Part shown: piece by piece, positions 50,683 to 60,236 of the stretch
Position numbering within the stretch: position 1 is the first letter of the stretch
Layout of the letters: each line of letters begins with the position of its first letter
Assembly (NCBI RefSeq): GCF_014653785.1
Contig: NZ_BNAS01000003.1
Span: 448,117-512,116, forward strand
Source of the DNA: Promicromonospora soli
GTDB taxonomy: Bacteria; Actinomycetota; Actinomycetes; Actinomycetales; Cellulomonadaceae
Direction: 5' to 3'
Length of the DNA: 64,000 nt
Made by a program: the position numbers and the translations under genes
Notes under the pieces: generated by a model
Seen by the model: only the letters and a program-made list of their open reading frames with translations
The model's database searches: none
What the model was told of the DNA's origin: nothing

Positions 50683-52868
50683 CCATCGACACCCGGAACA
50701 CTCCGGACGTCCCCACCCAGGAGCCCGCGCCCGACGCCGGCACGCGGCACCACTCGAAGCGCACCAGCCCGCGCGCCCTGACCGGGGCGCAGCTCCGGGC
50801 GGCGCTCCCGGGCGCGCTGCGCAAGCTCGACCCGCGGGTGCTTTACACGTCGCCGGTCATGTTCGTAGTCGAGGTGGGCGCCTTCGTGACGACAGTCCTG
50901 GCGATCATCGAGCCGGGCGTGTTCGCCTGGTGGATAGCGGTGTGGCTGTGGGCGACGGTGTTCTTCGCGACCCTCGCGGAGTCGGTCGCGGAGTCGCGCG
51001 GCAAGGCGCAGGCCTCCACGCTGCGCGCGACACAGAAGCAGACGACGGCGCGCAAGGTCCGCGCCCCGCAGGACACCCTGGAGACGGGTTCACGGCTGGA
51101 CCTGCTGCCGACCGTCGAGGTGCCGTCCTCGACGCTGCGGGTGGGCGACGTCGTCGTGGTCGCGGCGGGCGAGACCATCCCGGGCGACGGCGATGTCATC
51201 GAGGGTGTCGCGTCGGTGGACGAATCGGCGATCACCGGCGAGTCCGCCCCCGTAATCCGGGAGTCCGGCGGTGACCGCAGCGCGGTCACGGGTGGCACCG
51301 TGGTGCTGTCCGACCAGATAGTCGTGCGCATCACTGCGCCCGCCGGGTCCACGTTCGTGGACCGCATGATCGCCCTGGTCGAGGGCAGCGAGCGGCAGAG
51401 GACGCCGAACGAGGTGGCGCTGAACATCCTGCTCACGTCGCTGACCATCGTCTTCCTCCTGGCGGTCGCCACGCTGCAGCCGTTCGCCGTGTACTCGGGC
51501 TCGCGGCAGTCGCTGCTGGTCCTGGTGGCGCTGCTGGTCTGCCTGATCCCCACGACGATCGGCGCGCTGCTCAGCGCGATTGGTATCGCTGGCATGGACC
51601 GGCTGGTGCAGCGCAACGTGCTGGCTATGTCGGGCAGGGCGGTGGAGGCGGCGGGCGACGTCGACGTGCTGCTGCTCGACAAGACCGGCACCATCACCTA
51701 CGGCAACCGGCGCGCGACCGAGGTACTGCCGGTGGGCAGCGTGACGCCGAGCGAGCTCGCCAAGGCCGCCCGCCTCGCCTCGCTGGCCGACGAGACCCCG
51801 GAGGGGCGCAGCATCGTCGACCTGGTCGACGGTGAGTTTGGGGCGGGCGACGAGCTGCCGCTGGACGCCGAGCTGGTGCCGTTCACCGCCCAGACCCGCA
51901 TGTCGGGCGTCGACCTGCCGGCTCCAGCGGTCACCGATTCGCGGGTTGAGCCTGTCGAAACGCTCCGCATCCGCAAGGGTGCCGGCAGCGCGATCCAGCG
52001 CTGGGTGCACAGCACGGGCGCCCACGTCACGGCGGAGGAGGCAGCCGAGCTGGAGCGGCACGTCGACGCCGTCTCCCGGATGGGCGGCACGCCGCTCGTC
52101 GTCGCGGAGCAGGTCGGTGAGGCGCCGGCGCGGGTGCTCGGCGTCGTCCGGCTCAAGGACGTGGTCAAGGAGGGCATGCGCGAGCGGTTCGACGAGCTGC
52201 GCGCCATGGGCATCCGGTCCGTCATGGTCACGGGCGACAACCAGGTGACCGCGCGCGCGATCGCCGCGGAGGCGGGCGTGGACGACGTCCTGGCGGAGGC
52301 CACGCCCGAGGACAAGCTCGACCTGATCCGCCGCGAGCAGGAGGGCGGCAAGCTCGTCGCCATGGCCGGGGACGGCACGAACGACGCCCCGGCGCTCGCC
52401 CAGGCCGACGTCGGCGTCGCGATGAACACCGGGACGTCCGCCGCGAAAGAGGCGGGCAACATGGTGGACCTCGACTCCGACCCCACCAAGCTCATCGAGA
52501 TCGTGGAGATCGGCAAGCAGCTCCTCATCACGCGCGGGGCGCTGACCACGTTTTCCGTTGCGAACGACGTCGCGAAGTACTTCGCGATCCTGCCCGCCAT
52601 GTTCATGACGGTTTTCCCGCAGCTCGACGTGCTGAACATCTTGCGCCTGGCGAGCCCGGGCTCGGCGATCCTGTCGGCCGTCATCTTCAACGCGCTGATC
52701 ATCCTCGCGCTGATCCCCCTGTCGCTGCGCGGCGTGCGGTACAGGCCGGCATCGGCGTCGTCCCTGCTGCAGCGCAACCTGCTGATCTACGGCCTCGGCG
52801 GCCTGATTGCCCCGTTCTTCGGCATCAAGCTCATCGACCTCGTCGTCTCGCTGCTCCCGGGCCTGTAG
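50679..52868 (+). CDS. kdpB: Potassium-transporting ATPase ATP-binding subunit KdpB
   Basis: The P-type ATPase subunit, 729 residues. Hallmarks: TGES (actuator), [11 protein letters not shown] with phosphorylated Asp334, and [20 protein letters not shown]. The regulatory Ser in TGESAPV is present. In the nucleotide-binding domain, the normal link between MSGVDL and IRKGA contains about 15 extra residues (414-428, [15 protein letters not shown]). The DNA there matches the core of a dispersed palindromic repeat. The insertion keeps the frame, so the enzyme is probably functional. Confidence 0.96.
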   Translation: MTIDTRNTPDVPTQEPAPDAGTRHHSKRTSPRALTGAQLRAALPGALRKLDPRVLYTSPVMFVVEVGAFVTTVLAIIEPGVFAWWIAVWLWATVFFATLAESVAESRGKAQASTLRATQKQTTARKVRAPQDTLETGSRLDLLPTVEVPSSTLRVGDVVVVAAGETIPGDGDVIEGVASVDESAITGESAPVIRESGGDRSAVTGGTVVLSDQIVVRITAPAGSTFVDRMIALVEGSERQRTPNEVALNILLTSLTIVFLLAVATLQPFAVYSGSRQSLLVLVALLVCLIPTTIGALLSAIGIAGMDRLVQRNVLAMSGRAVEAAGDVDVLLLDKTGTITYGNRRATEVLPVGSVTPSELAKAARLASLADETPEGRSIVDLVDGEFGAGDELPLDAELVPFTAQTRMSGVDLPAPAVTDSRVEPVETLRIRKGAGSAIQRWVHSTGAHVTAEEAAELERHVDAVSRMGGTPLVVAEQVGEAPARVLGVVRLKDVVKEGMRERFDELRAMGIRSVMVTGDNQVTARAIAAEAGVDDVLAEATPEDKLDLIRREQEGGKLVAMAGDGTNDAPALAQADVGVAMNTGTSAAKEAGNMVDLDSDPTKLIEIVEIGKQLLITRGALTTFSVANDVAKYFAILPAMFMTVFPQLDVLNILRLASPGSAILSAVIFNALIILALIPLSLRGVRYRPASASSLLQRNLLIYGLGGLIAPFFGIKLIDLVVSLLPGL
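51944..51961. repeat. Half-copy of dispersed GAGCCTGTCGA repeat inside kdpB
   Basis: GGTTGAGCCTGTCGAAAC shares the core GAGCCTGTCGA with the hairpin arm at 15871-15886 and lies exactly in the extra loop of KdpB. It reads in frame as VEPVET. Such elements are usually intergenic. Confidence 0.65.
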
Positions 52869-52891
52869 CCCTCAGAAGGAAAGGAACTCAC

Positions 52892-53518
52892 ATGGCAACG
52901 ACCACTGTGGCGAGCGACCTCGCGACGCTGACCCGCCACTCGATGGCGGGGCTGCGCATGCTGCTCGCGTTCACCCTCGTGACGGGGCTGGCCTACCCGC
53001 TCGCGATGACCGCCGTCGGGCAGGTGGCCTTCCCCTGGCAGGCGGGCGGCTCGCTCGTCCAGTCCGACGGCGCCCGCACCACCTCGCGCGACGAGGCCGT
53101 GGGCTCCGCGCTCATCGCCCAGGGCTTCAAGGGCGCGGAGTACTTCCACCCCCGGCCGTCCGCAGCGGGCGACGGCTACGACACCCTCGCCTCCGGCGGG
53201 TCCAACCTAGGGCCGCTCAACCCCGACCTGGTCGCCTCCATCGAGGAGCGCAAGGCAGCGGTGGCCGAGGAGAACGGCGTGGCCCCGGCTGACGTCCCGG
53301 CGGACGCCGTCACGGCGTCGGGCTCGGGCCTGGACCCGGACATCAGCCCGGAGTACGCCGCCATCCAGGTCGCGCGCGTCGCGCAGGCGCGCGGTCTGTC
53401 CGACGCCGACGTCGCGGACCTGGTCGCGCGGCACACAGTCGGGCGCGACCTGGGCGTGCTGGGCGAGCCCCGCGTGAACGTGCTGGAGCTCAACCTTGCC
53501 CTCGATGCCGCAAACTGA
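52892..53518 (+). CDS. kdpC: Potassium-transporting ATPase subunit KdpC
   Basis: The single-span accessory subunit that raises ATP affinity of KdpB, 208 residues. One N-terminal helix (MLLAFTLVTGLAYPLAMTAVGQ) and the conserved FHPRPSAAGDGYD and GSNLGPLNPDL motifs. AGAAGGAAAGGA lies before the ATG. The gene begins 23 bases after kdpB and ends 4 bases before kdpD. Confidence 0.96.
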   Translation: MATTTVASDLATLTRHSMAGLRMLLAFTLVTGLAYPLAMTAVGQVAFPWQAGGSLVQSDGARTTSRDEAVGSALIAQGFKGAEYFHPRPSAAGDGYDTLASGGSNLGPLNPDLVASIEERKAAVAEENGVAPADVPADAVTASGSGLDPDISPEYAAIQVARVAQARGLSDADVADLVARHTVGRDLGVLGEPRVNVLELNLALDAAN

Positions 53519-53522
53519 GGAC

Positions 53523-56018
53523 ATGACCACCGGACGCCGGGGCCGCCTCACCGTGTATCTCGGGGCGGCCCCAGGCGTGGGAAAGACCTACGCCATGCTC
53601 GACGAGGCGCACAGGCGACGTGCGCGAGGCACCGACGTCGTGATCGGCCTGGTCGAGACACACGGGCGGGCGGCGACGATCGCCAAGATCGGCGACCTGG
53701 AGATGATCCCGCGGCGACACGTCGAGCACCGCGGGTCCACGCTCACGGAGCTCGACGTGCCGGCCGTGCTGGAGCGGGCGCCCGAGGTGGCGCTCGTGGA
53801 CGAGCTCGCGCACACCAACGCGCCCGGGTCCGAGCACCCCAAGCGCTGGCAGGACGTGCACGACCTGCTGGACGCCGGCATCGACGTGGTCACCACGGTC
53901 AACGTGCAGCACCTGGCGTCGCTGACCGACGACGTCGAGGCCATCACCGGCGTCCGGCAGCGCGAGACGGTGCCCGACCAGGTGGTGCGCGACGCGGACC
54001 AGATCCAGCTCACGGACCTCTCGCCGGAGCAGCTGCGGCGTCGGCTCGCGCACGGCAACGTGTACCGGGCCGAGCAGATCGACGCCTCGATGTCGTCCTA
54101 CTTCCGCGTGGGGAACCTGACGGCGCTGCGCGAGCTCGCCCTGCTCTGGCTTGCCGACCGCGTCGACGACGCCCTGACCAGGTACCGCGCCGACCACGCG
54201 ATCGACGGCACCTGGCCCGCACGCGAGCGCATAGTCGTGGCCGTCACGGGCGGCCCCGAGACGGAGACGCTGCTGCGCCGCGGCGCGCGCATCGCCCAGC
54301 GGGCCGCCGGCACCGAGCTGCTCGCCGTGCACGTGCTGCCCACGGACGGGCTGCCGTCCACGCCGTCGGCCACTATCAGTGCGTACCGGACGCTCGCGGA
54401 GTCGCTCGGCGGGACGTTCCACACGGTCGTGGGGGAGGACGTGCCGTCCGCCGTCGTGGACTTCGCGCGCGGTGTGAACGCGACCATGATCGTGGTGGGC
54501 GTGTCCCGGCACAGCGTGTTGCGGCAGGCGCTGCTCGGCTCCTCCAGCGCGGAGATCGCGCGGCTGTCCGGCGCCATAGACGTGCACCTCGTGACGCACG
54601 AGCAGGCGGGCACCGGTGCGGGCGTGCGGTCGCGGTACTCCTCGCTCTCTCCGGCCCGCCGGGTCGCGGGATGGCTGACGGCGGTGCTCATTCCCGTGGC
54701 CCTCACCCTCGTGCTGCTGCTGTTCGGCCGCGACGAGCAGAACCTGCCGAGCCACCTGATGTTCTACCTCGCGGGCGTCGTGGCCGTGGCGCTCGTGGGC
54801 GGGCTGTGGCCGGCCCTGGTCACGTCGGTGGTCTCGTTCGCGGTGCTGAACTGGTTCTTCACCGAGCCGACCGGGCTCCTGATCATCGACCAGCCGGGGG
54901 ACGTCATCGCGCTCGTCGTCTTCGTGCTGGTCGCGGGCTCCGTGGCCTCGGTGGTCGACCTGGCCGCGCGGCGCAGCACCCAGGCATACCGGGCGCGCGC
55001 CGAGGCGTCCACGCTCGCCGCGCTGTCGCGCTCCGTGCTGTCGGGCGAGGACACCGCGCAGGCGATTGTGCAGCGCCTCGCCCAGACCTTCGCGATGGCG
55101 GACGTGCGCCTCGAGGAGCGCAAGGACGACCGCTCGCCGTGGACGACGGTGGCGCACGCCGGCTCTGGGGAGGCCGAGACCGTTACCGAGGTGGCGATCG
55201 ACGACCGGCACCGGCTCCTGCTCGCCGGGCGGGTGCTCCCCGCGAGCGACCGGCAGGTGGTCGAGGCGTTCGGCGCGCAGGCCCGCATAGTGCTGGAGCA
55301 CCGGCGACTGCGCGAGCAGGCCGCCCAGGCCGAGGTGCTGGAGCGGACCGAGAGCACCCGCACCGCGCTGCTGGCCGCCGTCTCGCACGACCTGCGCACC
55401 CCGCTCGCGGTGATCCGCACGGCCGTGGACGGCCTCGCCTCGCCCGACGTCGAGCTCGACCGGGAGAACCGCGACATCCTCACGGCCACGATCGCGGACT
55501 CGACCTATCGGCTCGAACGGCTCATCGGCAACCTCCTGGACCTGTCGCGCCTGCAGGCCGGCGCCGTCCGGCCCGCTCTGCGCGCCGCGTCGCTGGAGGA
55601 GGTGGTGCCGATCGCAGTCGAGCCGTGGCTGTCCGAGCTCACGCTGGACGTGCCCGAGGACCTGCCGCTCGTGCACACCGACCCCGGCCTTTTCGAGCGG
55701 GTGGTTGCGAACGTGGTCTCCAACGCGGTGCGGCACTCCCCGCCCGGCGCGAAGGTGCTGTTCACTGCCTCGGCGGCGCGCGACTCGGTGGAGCTGCGCG
55801 TCGCCGACACCGGGCCGGGCGTGCCCGACGACCGCAAGGCCACCATGTTCGAGCCGTTCCAGCGGCTCGACGACACGAGCTCAGGAGGCCTGGGCCTCGG
55901 GCTGGCCGTCGCGTCGGGGCTCGCTGCCGCCGTCGGCGCCCGGATCGCGGCCGAGGACACTCCTGGCGGCGGCCTGACGATGGTGCTCACGGTGCCGCGT
56001 GATGGGATGGCGCAGTGA
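53523..56018 (+). CDS. kdpD: Sensor histidine kinase KdpD
   Basis: An 831-residue membrane sensor. The N-terminal KdpD domain has Walker A GAAPGVGKTYAML and the VDELAHTN segment, followed by a universal-stress-like domain (about 230-350). The four-helix DUF4118 membrane region lies at about 385-490. A GAF-like linker, the HisKA box SHDLRTPLAVIR with His622, and the ATPase domain (NVVSNAVRHSP, ADTGPGVPDD, GLGLGLAVASGL) follow. It senses low potassium/c-di-AMP in known systems and phosphorylates KdpE. Start ATG 53523. Confidence 0.96.
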   Translation: MTTGRRGRLTVYLGAAPGVGKTYAMLDEAHRRRARGTDVVIGLVETHGRAATIAKIGDLEMIPRRHVEHRGSTLTELDVPAVLERAPEVALVDELAHTNAPGSEHPKRWQDVHDLLDAGIDVVTTVNVQHLASLTDDVEAITGVRQRETVPDQVVRDADQIQLTDLSPEQLRRRLAHGNVYRAEQIDASMSSYFRVGNLTALRELALLWLADRVDDALTRYRADHAIDGTWPARERIVVAVTGGPETETLLRRGARIAQRAAGTELLAVHVLPTDGLPSTPSATISAYRTLAESLGGTFHTVVGEDVPSAVVDFARGVNATMIVVGVSRHSVLRQALLGSSSAEIARLSGAIDVHLVTHEQAGTGAGVRSRYSSLSPARRVAGWLTAVLIPVALTLVLLLFGRDEQNLPSHLMFYLAGVVAVALVGGLWPALVTSVVSFAVLNWFFTEPTGLLIIDQPGDVIALVVFVLVAGSVASVVDLAARRSTQAYRARAEASTLAALSRSVLSGEDTAQAIVQRLAQTFAMADVRLEERKDDRSPWTTVAHAGSGEAETVTEVAIDDRHRLLLAGRVLPASDRQVVEAFGAQARIVLEHRRLREQAAQAEVLERTESTRTALLAAVSHDLRTPLAVIRTAVDGLASPDVELDRENRDILTATIADSTYRLERLIGNLLDLSRLQAGAVRPALRAASLEEVVPIAVEPWLSELTLDVPEDLPLVHTDPGLFERVVANVVSNAVRHSPPGAKVLFTASAARDSVELRVADTGPGVPDDRKATMFEPFQRLDDTSSGGLGLGLAVASGLAAAVGARIAAEDTPGGGLTMVLTVPRDGMAQ

Positions 56019-56740
56019 TCGATGAGCCGGACGGCGGGGGCGAGCGGTCGGGCAACCGGGTGCTCGTGGTGGACGACGACGCGGCGCTGGCCCGCGCCCT
56101 GGTCATCAACCTGCGGGCGCACGGCTGGGAAGTGACCGCCGCGCCGACGGGTGCGGCGGCGCTGGACGCCGTCGCGTCGGCCCGGCCGGACGTGGTGCTG
56201 CTCGACCTGGGCCTGCCCGACATGCCCGGGCTCGACGTCATCGAAGGGATCCGGGGCTGGACCCGGGTGCCGATAGTGGTGCTGTCGGCACGGCAGCTCG
56301 GCGACGACAAGGTCGACGCCCTCGACGCCGGAGCCGACGACTACGTGACGAAGCCGTTCGGGATGAACGAGCTGCTCGCGCGGCTGCGCGCCGCGGTCCG
56401 CCGGGCGGAGCCTGCTCACCCGGAGGAGCCTGTGGTCGTCGCGGGGGAGCTACGGATCGACCTGGCCCGGCGGCAGGTGTCCCGCGGAGGGGCCGACGTG
56501 CGGCTGAGCCCCACCGAGTGGGCGCTGCTGGAGGTGCTGGTCCGCAACCGGGGACGGCTCGTGGACCGCAAGCTGCTGCTGCACGAGGTCTGGGGCCCGG
56601 CGTACTCGACGGAGACCAACTACCTGCGCGTCTACACGGCGCAGCTGCGCCGCAAGCTGGAGAATGATCCGTCGCACCCGCGCCATATCCTCACCCACCC
56701 GGGAGCTGGGTACCGGTTCGAGGCGGAGCCTGCCGAGTAG
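56015..56740 (+). CDS. kdpE: Response regulator KdpE
   Basis: A 241-residue OmpR-type regulator: receiver domain with DDD acidic pocket (VLVVDDDAAL), phospho-acceptor in VVLLDLGLPD and Lys in DDYVTKPFG, then a winged helix (LSPTEWALLEVLVRNRGRLVDRKLLL). GTG start overlaps kdpD by 4 bases. Its 3' end overlaps the convergent EamA gene by 50 bases. It is expected to activate kdpFABC through the direct repeats at 48717. Confidence 0.96.
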   Translation: MIDEPDGGGERSGNRVLVVDDDAALARALVINLRAHGWEVTAAPTGAAALDAVASARPDVVLLDLGLPDMPGLDVIEGIRGWTRVPIVVLSARQLGDDKVDALDAGADDYVTKPFGMNELLARLRAAVRRAEPAHPEEPVVVAGELRIDLARRQVSRGGADVRLSPTEWALLEVLVRNRGRLVDRKLLLHEVWGPAYSTETNYLRVYTAQLRRKLENDPSHPRHILTHPGAGYRFEAEPAE

Positions 56741-57650
56741 GGCGGGTGTTCAGCCCGAGCAGGACCCCGACCACCACGACCGCGACACCCAGCCACACGA
56801 CCGGACCCGGCACCGGGGCGCCGAGCAGCACGCCGCCCACGGCCGAGGCCACCGGGACCACACCGGTGAAGAGGCCGGCACGTCCCGGGCCGATCAGCCC
56901 CACCGCCGTGTACCAGAGCAGGAACGCCACCACTGTGACGCTCAGCGCGAGGTGCAGCGTGGCCGGTACGTGCTCGGGTCGCAGGGAAAGTACGGCGCCC
57001 GGACCCTCCGTCGTCAGGCTGAGTGCCCACAGCGCCACCGCTGCGATCCAGACCGCGTGGAGCGACACGCCGTGCGGCCCGAGCCGGCGCAGCACCGGCA
57101 CCGCCAGGAGCGTGAAACCGGCCTCGCAGAGCAGCGTCAGCAGCGCGTACCCCAGGCCCGCGCCGTCCGTGCGCCCACCACCGGTGACCAGGACGGCGCC
57201 CAGCGTCACCACCACCGCTCCGACCACCACCGACGGGGTGGGCCGGGTCCGGCCGAGCAGCGGACCGGCGAGCGCGAGCAGCACCGGTACTGCGGCGACG
57301 GCCACGCCGATCACCGCCGGTTCGGCATGCGCGACGCCGCGCACCACACCCACGTTGAACAGCACCAGCCCGCTCAGCGCCACACCCGCCAGCCACACCC
57401 ACTCCCGGCCGCGCGGCGCGGGGACCGTGCGGCCGGTGACCCGCAGGACCAGGAGCAGCACCAGCGCGGCCAGCGTGTACCGGAGTGCCTGCACGGCGAA
57501 GAGCGGTGCGTCGGCGAGCACGCCCGACACGGCAACCTGGCTGCCCACGAGGGCCATGCCGAGCCCGGCGAACAGCGGGCCCGACCAGGACGCCGCCGGC
57601 CGGCCAGGTCGTGTCTCGCTGCGTGCCGCCGGCCGGGTAGAAGTTGTCAT
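56691..57650 (-). CDS. EamA/RhaT-type DMT transporter
   Basis: A 319-residue drug/metabolite exporter with ten hydrophobic segments and two EamA repeats (the second begins near GGRTDGAGLGYALLTLLCEAGF). The substrate is probably an amino acid or related metabolite. It diverges from a MocR-type regulator, a frequent pairing in actinobacteria, and so is likely its target. The C-terminal end overlaps kdpE. Confidence 0.9.
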   Translation of the reverse strand: MTTSTRPAARSETRPGRPAASWSGPLFAGLGMALVGSQVAVSGVLADAPLFAVQALRYTLAALVLLLVLRVTGRTVPAPRGREWVWLAGVALSGLVLFNVGVVRGVAHAEPAVIGVAVAAVPVLLALAGPLLGRTRPTPSVVVGAVVVTLGAVLVTGGGRTDGAGLGYALLTLLCEAGFTLLAVPVLRRLGPHGVSLHAVWIAAVALWALSLTTEGPGAVLSLRPEHVPATLHLALSVTVVAFLLWYTAVGLIGPGRAGLFTGVVPVASAVGGVLLGAPVPGPVVWLGVAVVVVGVLLGLNTRPTRQAPPRTGTQLPGG

Positions 57651-57673
57651 GGCCGTGAGCCTGCCTGCTTCTT

Positions 57674-57681
57674 GGTATACC
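57674..57681. promoter_or_regulatory. Candidate MocR operator in eamA-mocR spacer
   Basis: GGTATACC, a perfect 8-bp palindrome within a wider CTTGG...CCAAG arrangement (57671-57695), located in the 68-bp divergent spacer. This is the most AT-rich stretch locally. Direct binding is not shown. Confidence 0.4.
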
Positions 57682-57718
57682 TGACAGAGCCAAGTTCATG
57701 ACGAAGAAGGAGACCAAG

Positions 57719-59218
57719 ATGGGCGGGGCCGACTTCCTCCAGCTCGATCCCGCGCAGGCTCCGCCCGGAAGCCTCACCGCGTGGCTCGCCGAGGAGGTGC
57801 GGAGCGCGGTCTCCGACGGCCGACTCGTCCCGGGGGACCGGCTGCCCGCTACCCGGGTGCTCGCCGACCAGCTCGGCTGCTCGCGCGGCGTGGTGGTCGA
57901 CGCCTACCGGCGTCTCACCGACGAGGGCCTGCTGTCCGGGCGGCACGGCGGCGGCACCACCGTCCGTGCCGCATGGACGCCGTCGCCCGCGCCGGAGATC
58001 CGGCCCCGCGCCGGGGCGGTGCGCGCCGCGCCGTCCGGCACGGCCGGCCCGATGCCCGGCCTGGCCGACCCGGCGGGGCCGATGTCCGGGCTGGCCGGCC
58101 CGGCAACCGACCTGATCGATCTCTCGCCCGGCCTGCCCGACCTGTCCGCCTTCCCGCGCGCCGCCTGGGCCCGCGCCGAGCGGGCGGCGCTGACCGGCCT
58201 GGCGTCGAGCGAGCTCGGCTACGGCGACCCGCGTGGCCTGCCCGCGCTCCGCGAGGCGCTCGCGGGCTGGCTCGCCCGCACCCGCGGGCTGCGCGCCCAC
58301 CCGGACGAGATCCTCGTGGTCAACGGCGTCTCGCAAGGCCTGATGCTGCTCGCCCGGGCGCTCATCACCCGCGGGGTGGACCGGATCGGGTTCGAGGACC
58401 CGGGTTCGTTCGGCGCGCGCGAGCACCTCCGGCGGTGGGACCTGGAGCCCGTCCCCGTCCGGGTGGACCAGGACGGGCTCGACGTGGAGGCCCTCGAGCA
58501 CGCGGGGCTCGACGCCGTCGTGGTCACGCCCGCGCACCAGTTCCCCACGGGCGTCGTGCTCGGGCCGGAACGGCGTCGGGCGCTGATCGCCTGGGTGCGC
58601 TCCGAACCGACGTCGGGCCAGGGCGGAATGCCGAGCCGCCTGGTCATCGAGGACGACTACGACGCCGAGCACCGCTACGACCGACCGCCCGTCCCGGCGC
58701 TGCGCGCCCTGGCGCCCGACCACGTGGTGCACCTGGGCAGCGTCTCCAAGACGCTCGCCCCCGCCATCCGGATCGGCTGGCTGCTCGCGCCCGCAGCGCT
58801 GCGGTCCGAGCTGGTCGAGGCCCGGTACTGGACCGACCTCGCGAGCCCCGCCCTGCCCCAGCTCGCGCTGGCGCACTTCATCACCTCGGGCGGGTTCGAG
58901 CGGCACCTCCGCCAGGTCCGACGCCGACACCGCGCCCGCCGCGACGCCCTGCTGGCGGCGCTCGCGGCTCACCTCCCCGACGGCACCGCCCACGGCGTGG
59001 CCGCCGGCCTGCACCTGCTGGTGACGCTGCCGCCCGGTGTGGACGACGCCGTCGTGGCCCGGCGTGCCGCCGAGGCCGGGGTGCGGGTGCACCCGCTGTC
59101 GGCGCACCGGGTGGGCGCCGGGCCGCCGGGCCTGGTGATCGGCTACGCCGCGAACACCCCGGACCGCCTGCACGAGGCGGTGCGGCGGATAATGGGTGTC
59201 GTCGGGAGCGGCTGGTGA
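57719..59218 (+). CDS. MocR/PdxR-type GntR regulator with aminotransferase domain
   Basis: A 499-residue regulator. GntR helix-turn-helix at about residues 20-85 (LPATRVLADQLGCSRGVVVDAYRRL), then a type I aminotransferase-fold effector domain with the pyridoxal-phosphate lysine in HLGSVSKTLAPAIRIGWLL and the DDYDAEHRYDR loop. It senses an aldimine of PLP with an amine or amino acid. The ATG at 57719 is chosen because GAAGGAG lies 6 bases upstream; ATG 57698 is in frame. It probably controls the divergent exporter. Confidence 0.92.
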   Translation: MGGADFLQLDPAQAPPGSLTAWLAEEVRSAVSDGRLVPGDRLPATRVLADQLGCSRGVVVDAYRRLTDEGLLSGRHGGGTTVRAAWTPSPAPEIRPRAGAVRAAPSGTAGPMPGLADPAGPMSGLAGPATDLIDLSPGLPDLSAFPRAAWARAERAALTGLASSELGYGDPRGLPALREALAGWLARTRGLRAHPDEILVVNGVSQGLMLLARALITRGVDRIGFEDPGSFGAREHLRRWDLEPVPVRVDQDGLDVEALEHAGLDAVVVTPAHQFPTGVVLGPERRRALIAWVRSEPTSGQGGMPSRLVIEDDYDAEHRYDRPPVPALRALAPDHVVHLGSVSKTLAPAIRIGWLLAPAALRSELVEARYWTDLASPALPQLALAHFITSGGFERHLRQVRRRHRARRDALLAALAAHLPDGTAHGVAAGLHLLVTLPPGVDDAVVARRAAEAGVRVHPLSAHRVGAGPPGLVIGYAANTPDRLHEAVRRIMGVVGSGW

Positions 59219-59231
59219 ATACGGTTTCCCC

Positions 59232-60176
59232 GTGTCCCATCACCCGAGCACGTTGACGGTGCAGATGGCGGAGAGCCTCCTGCACAAGGCCTATCCCTCC
59301 GCGTCCGTTGCCCAGGTGGTCGAACGCACCGGCGGGCACCTGAGCACCGTCTACGAGGTGCGCTGCACCGAACCGACGCTCCGGCTGATCATCAAGATCT
59401 ACTCCGACCAGTGGGTCTGGAAGCAGGAGAAGGAAGTACACGTCTATCAGGTGCTGGCCGGGAACAGCGTCAGCCGTGTCCCGGCCATTCTTTACAGCGA
59501 GAGCGCCGGCGGTCCGGACAATCAGGCCTTCACGCTGATGACGCTCCTGGACGGTCAGCCATTGTCCGAGGTCAGCGCAGGGCTCGACGCCGCAGCGATA
59601 CGGCAGATCTATCGCCAGATGGGCGAGTTGCTGGCCTCGGTGCACCGCATCCGACAGGACGCGTATGGCTACATGGTGACCGGCATCGTGGACCCGGCGC
59701 CCACCAACGCCGTGTACATGGCACGCCAGTTCGCGAAGAAGCTCAACGAGTTTGCCGATCTCGGCGGCGACCCAGAACTCCATCGGGCCGTGGAGGCACG
59801 AGTAGCGGAACAGGCCGGGCTCTTCCATCGCTGCCCGGCCCCGGTGCTTTGTCACAACGACTTCCATGAGGGCAACATCCTCGTCACCCGAGTCCAGGGT
59901 GACTGGACCGTCACCGGGTTCATCGACGTCGAGAATGCCATCGCCGCCGACCCGCTCCTCGATCTGGCGAAAACCGAGTCCTACTCGATGCGCGGCGACG
60001 AGACCAAACGCAATGCGCTCTTCGACGGCTACGGTGCTCTGCCGGAAGACTGGCGCGAGCGCCTTGCTGTTTACCAGCTCTACCACGCGTTGGAGCTATG
60101 GGACTGGTTCGCTTCCATCGGCAATAGGTCGCCGCTGGAGGGCATCGCCGGCGACATGCGGCGGCTCGTGCGTTGA
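59232..60176 (+). CDS. Aminoglycoside phosphotransferase-family kinase
   Basis: A 314-residue APH/choline-kinase-fold protein. Catalytic loop CHNDFHEGNILV with Asp and Asn, metal-binding DxD-type segment GFIDVENAIAADPLLDLAK. ATP-binding lysine in LRLIIKIYSD. The acceptor cannot be inferred: antibiotic resistance, choline-like or sugar substrates are all possible. The start is uncertain (GTG 59232 chosen; GTG 59196 and ATG 59265 are possible). Base composition is visibly less GC-rich than both neighbours, suggesting recent acquisition. Confidence 0.85.
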   Translation: MSHHPSTLTVQMAESLLHKAYPSASVAQVVERTGGHLSTVYEVRCTEPTLRLIIKIYSDQWVWKQEKEVHVYQVLAGNSVSRVPAILYSESAGGPDNQAFTLMTLLDGQPLSEVSAGLDAAAIRQIYRQMGELLASVHRIRQDAYGYMVTGIVDPAPTNAVYMARQFAKKLNEFADLGGDPELHRAVEARVAEQAGLFHRCPAPVLCHNDFHEGNILVTRVQGDWTVTGFIDVENAIAADPLLDLAKTESYSMRGDETKRNALFDGYGALPEDWRERLAVYQLYHALELWDWFASIGNRSPLEGIAGDMRRLVR

Positions 60177-60236
60177 AGCCATGCCTGTGTCGATTTCTCC
60201 TCGTCAGGTCCGACCGCCGGTTGGCATGATCGCCGA

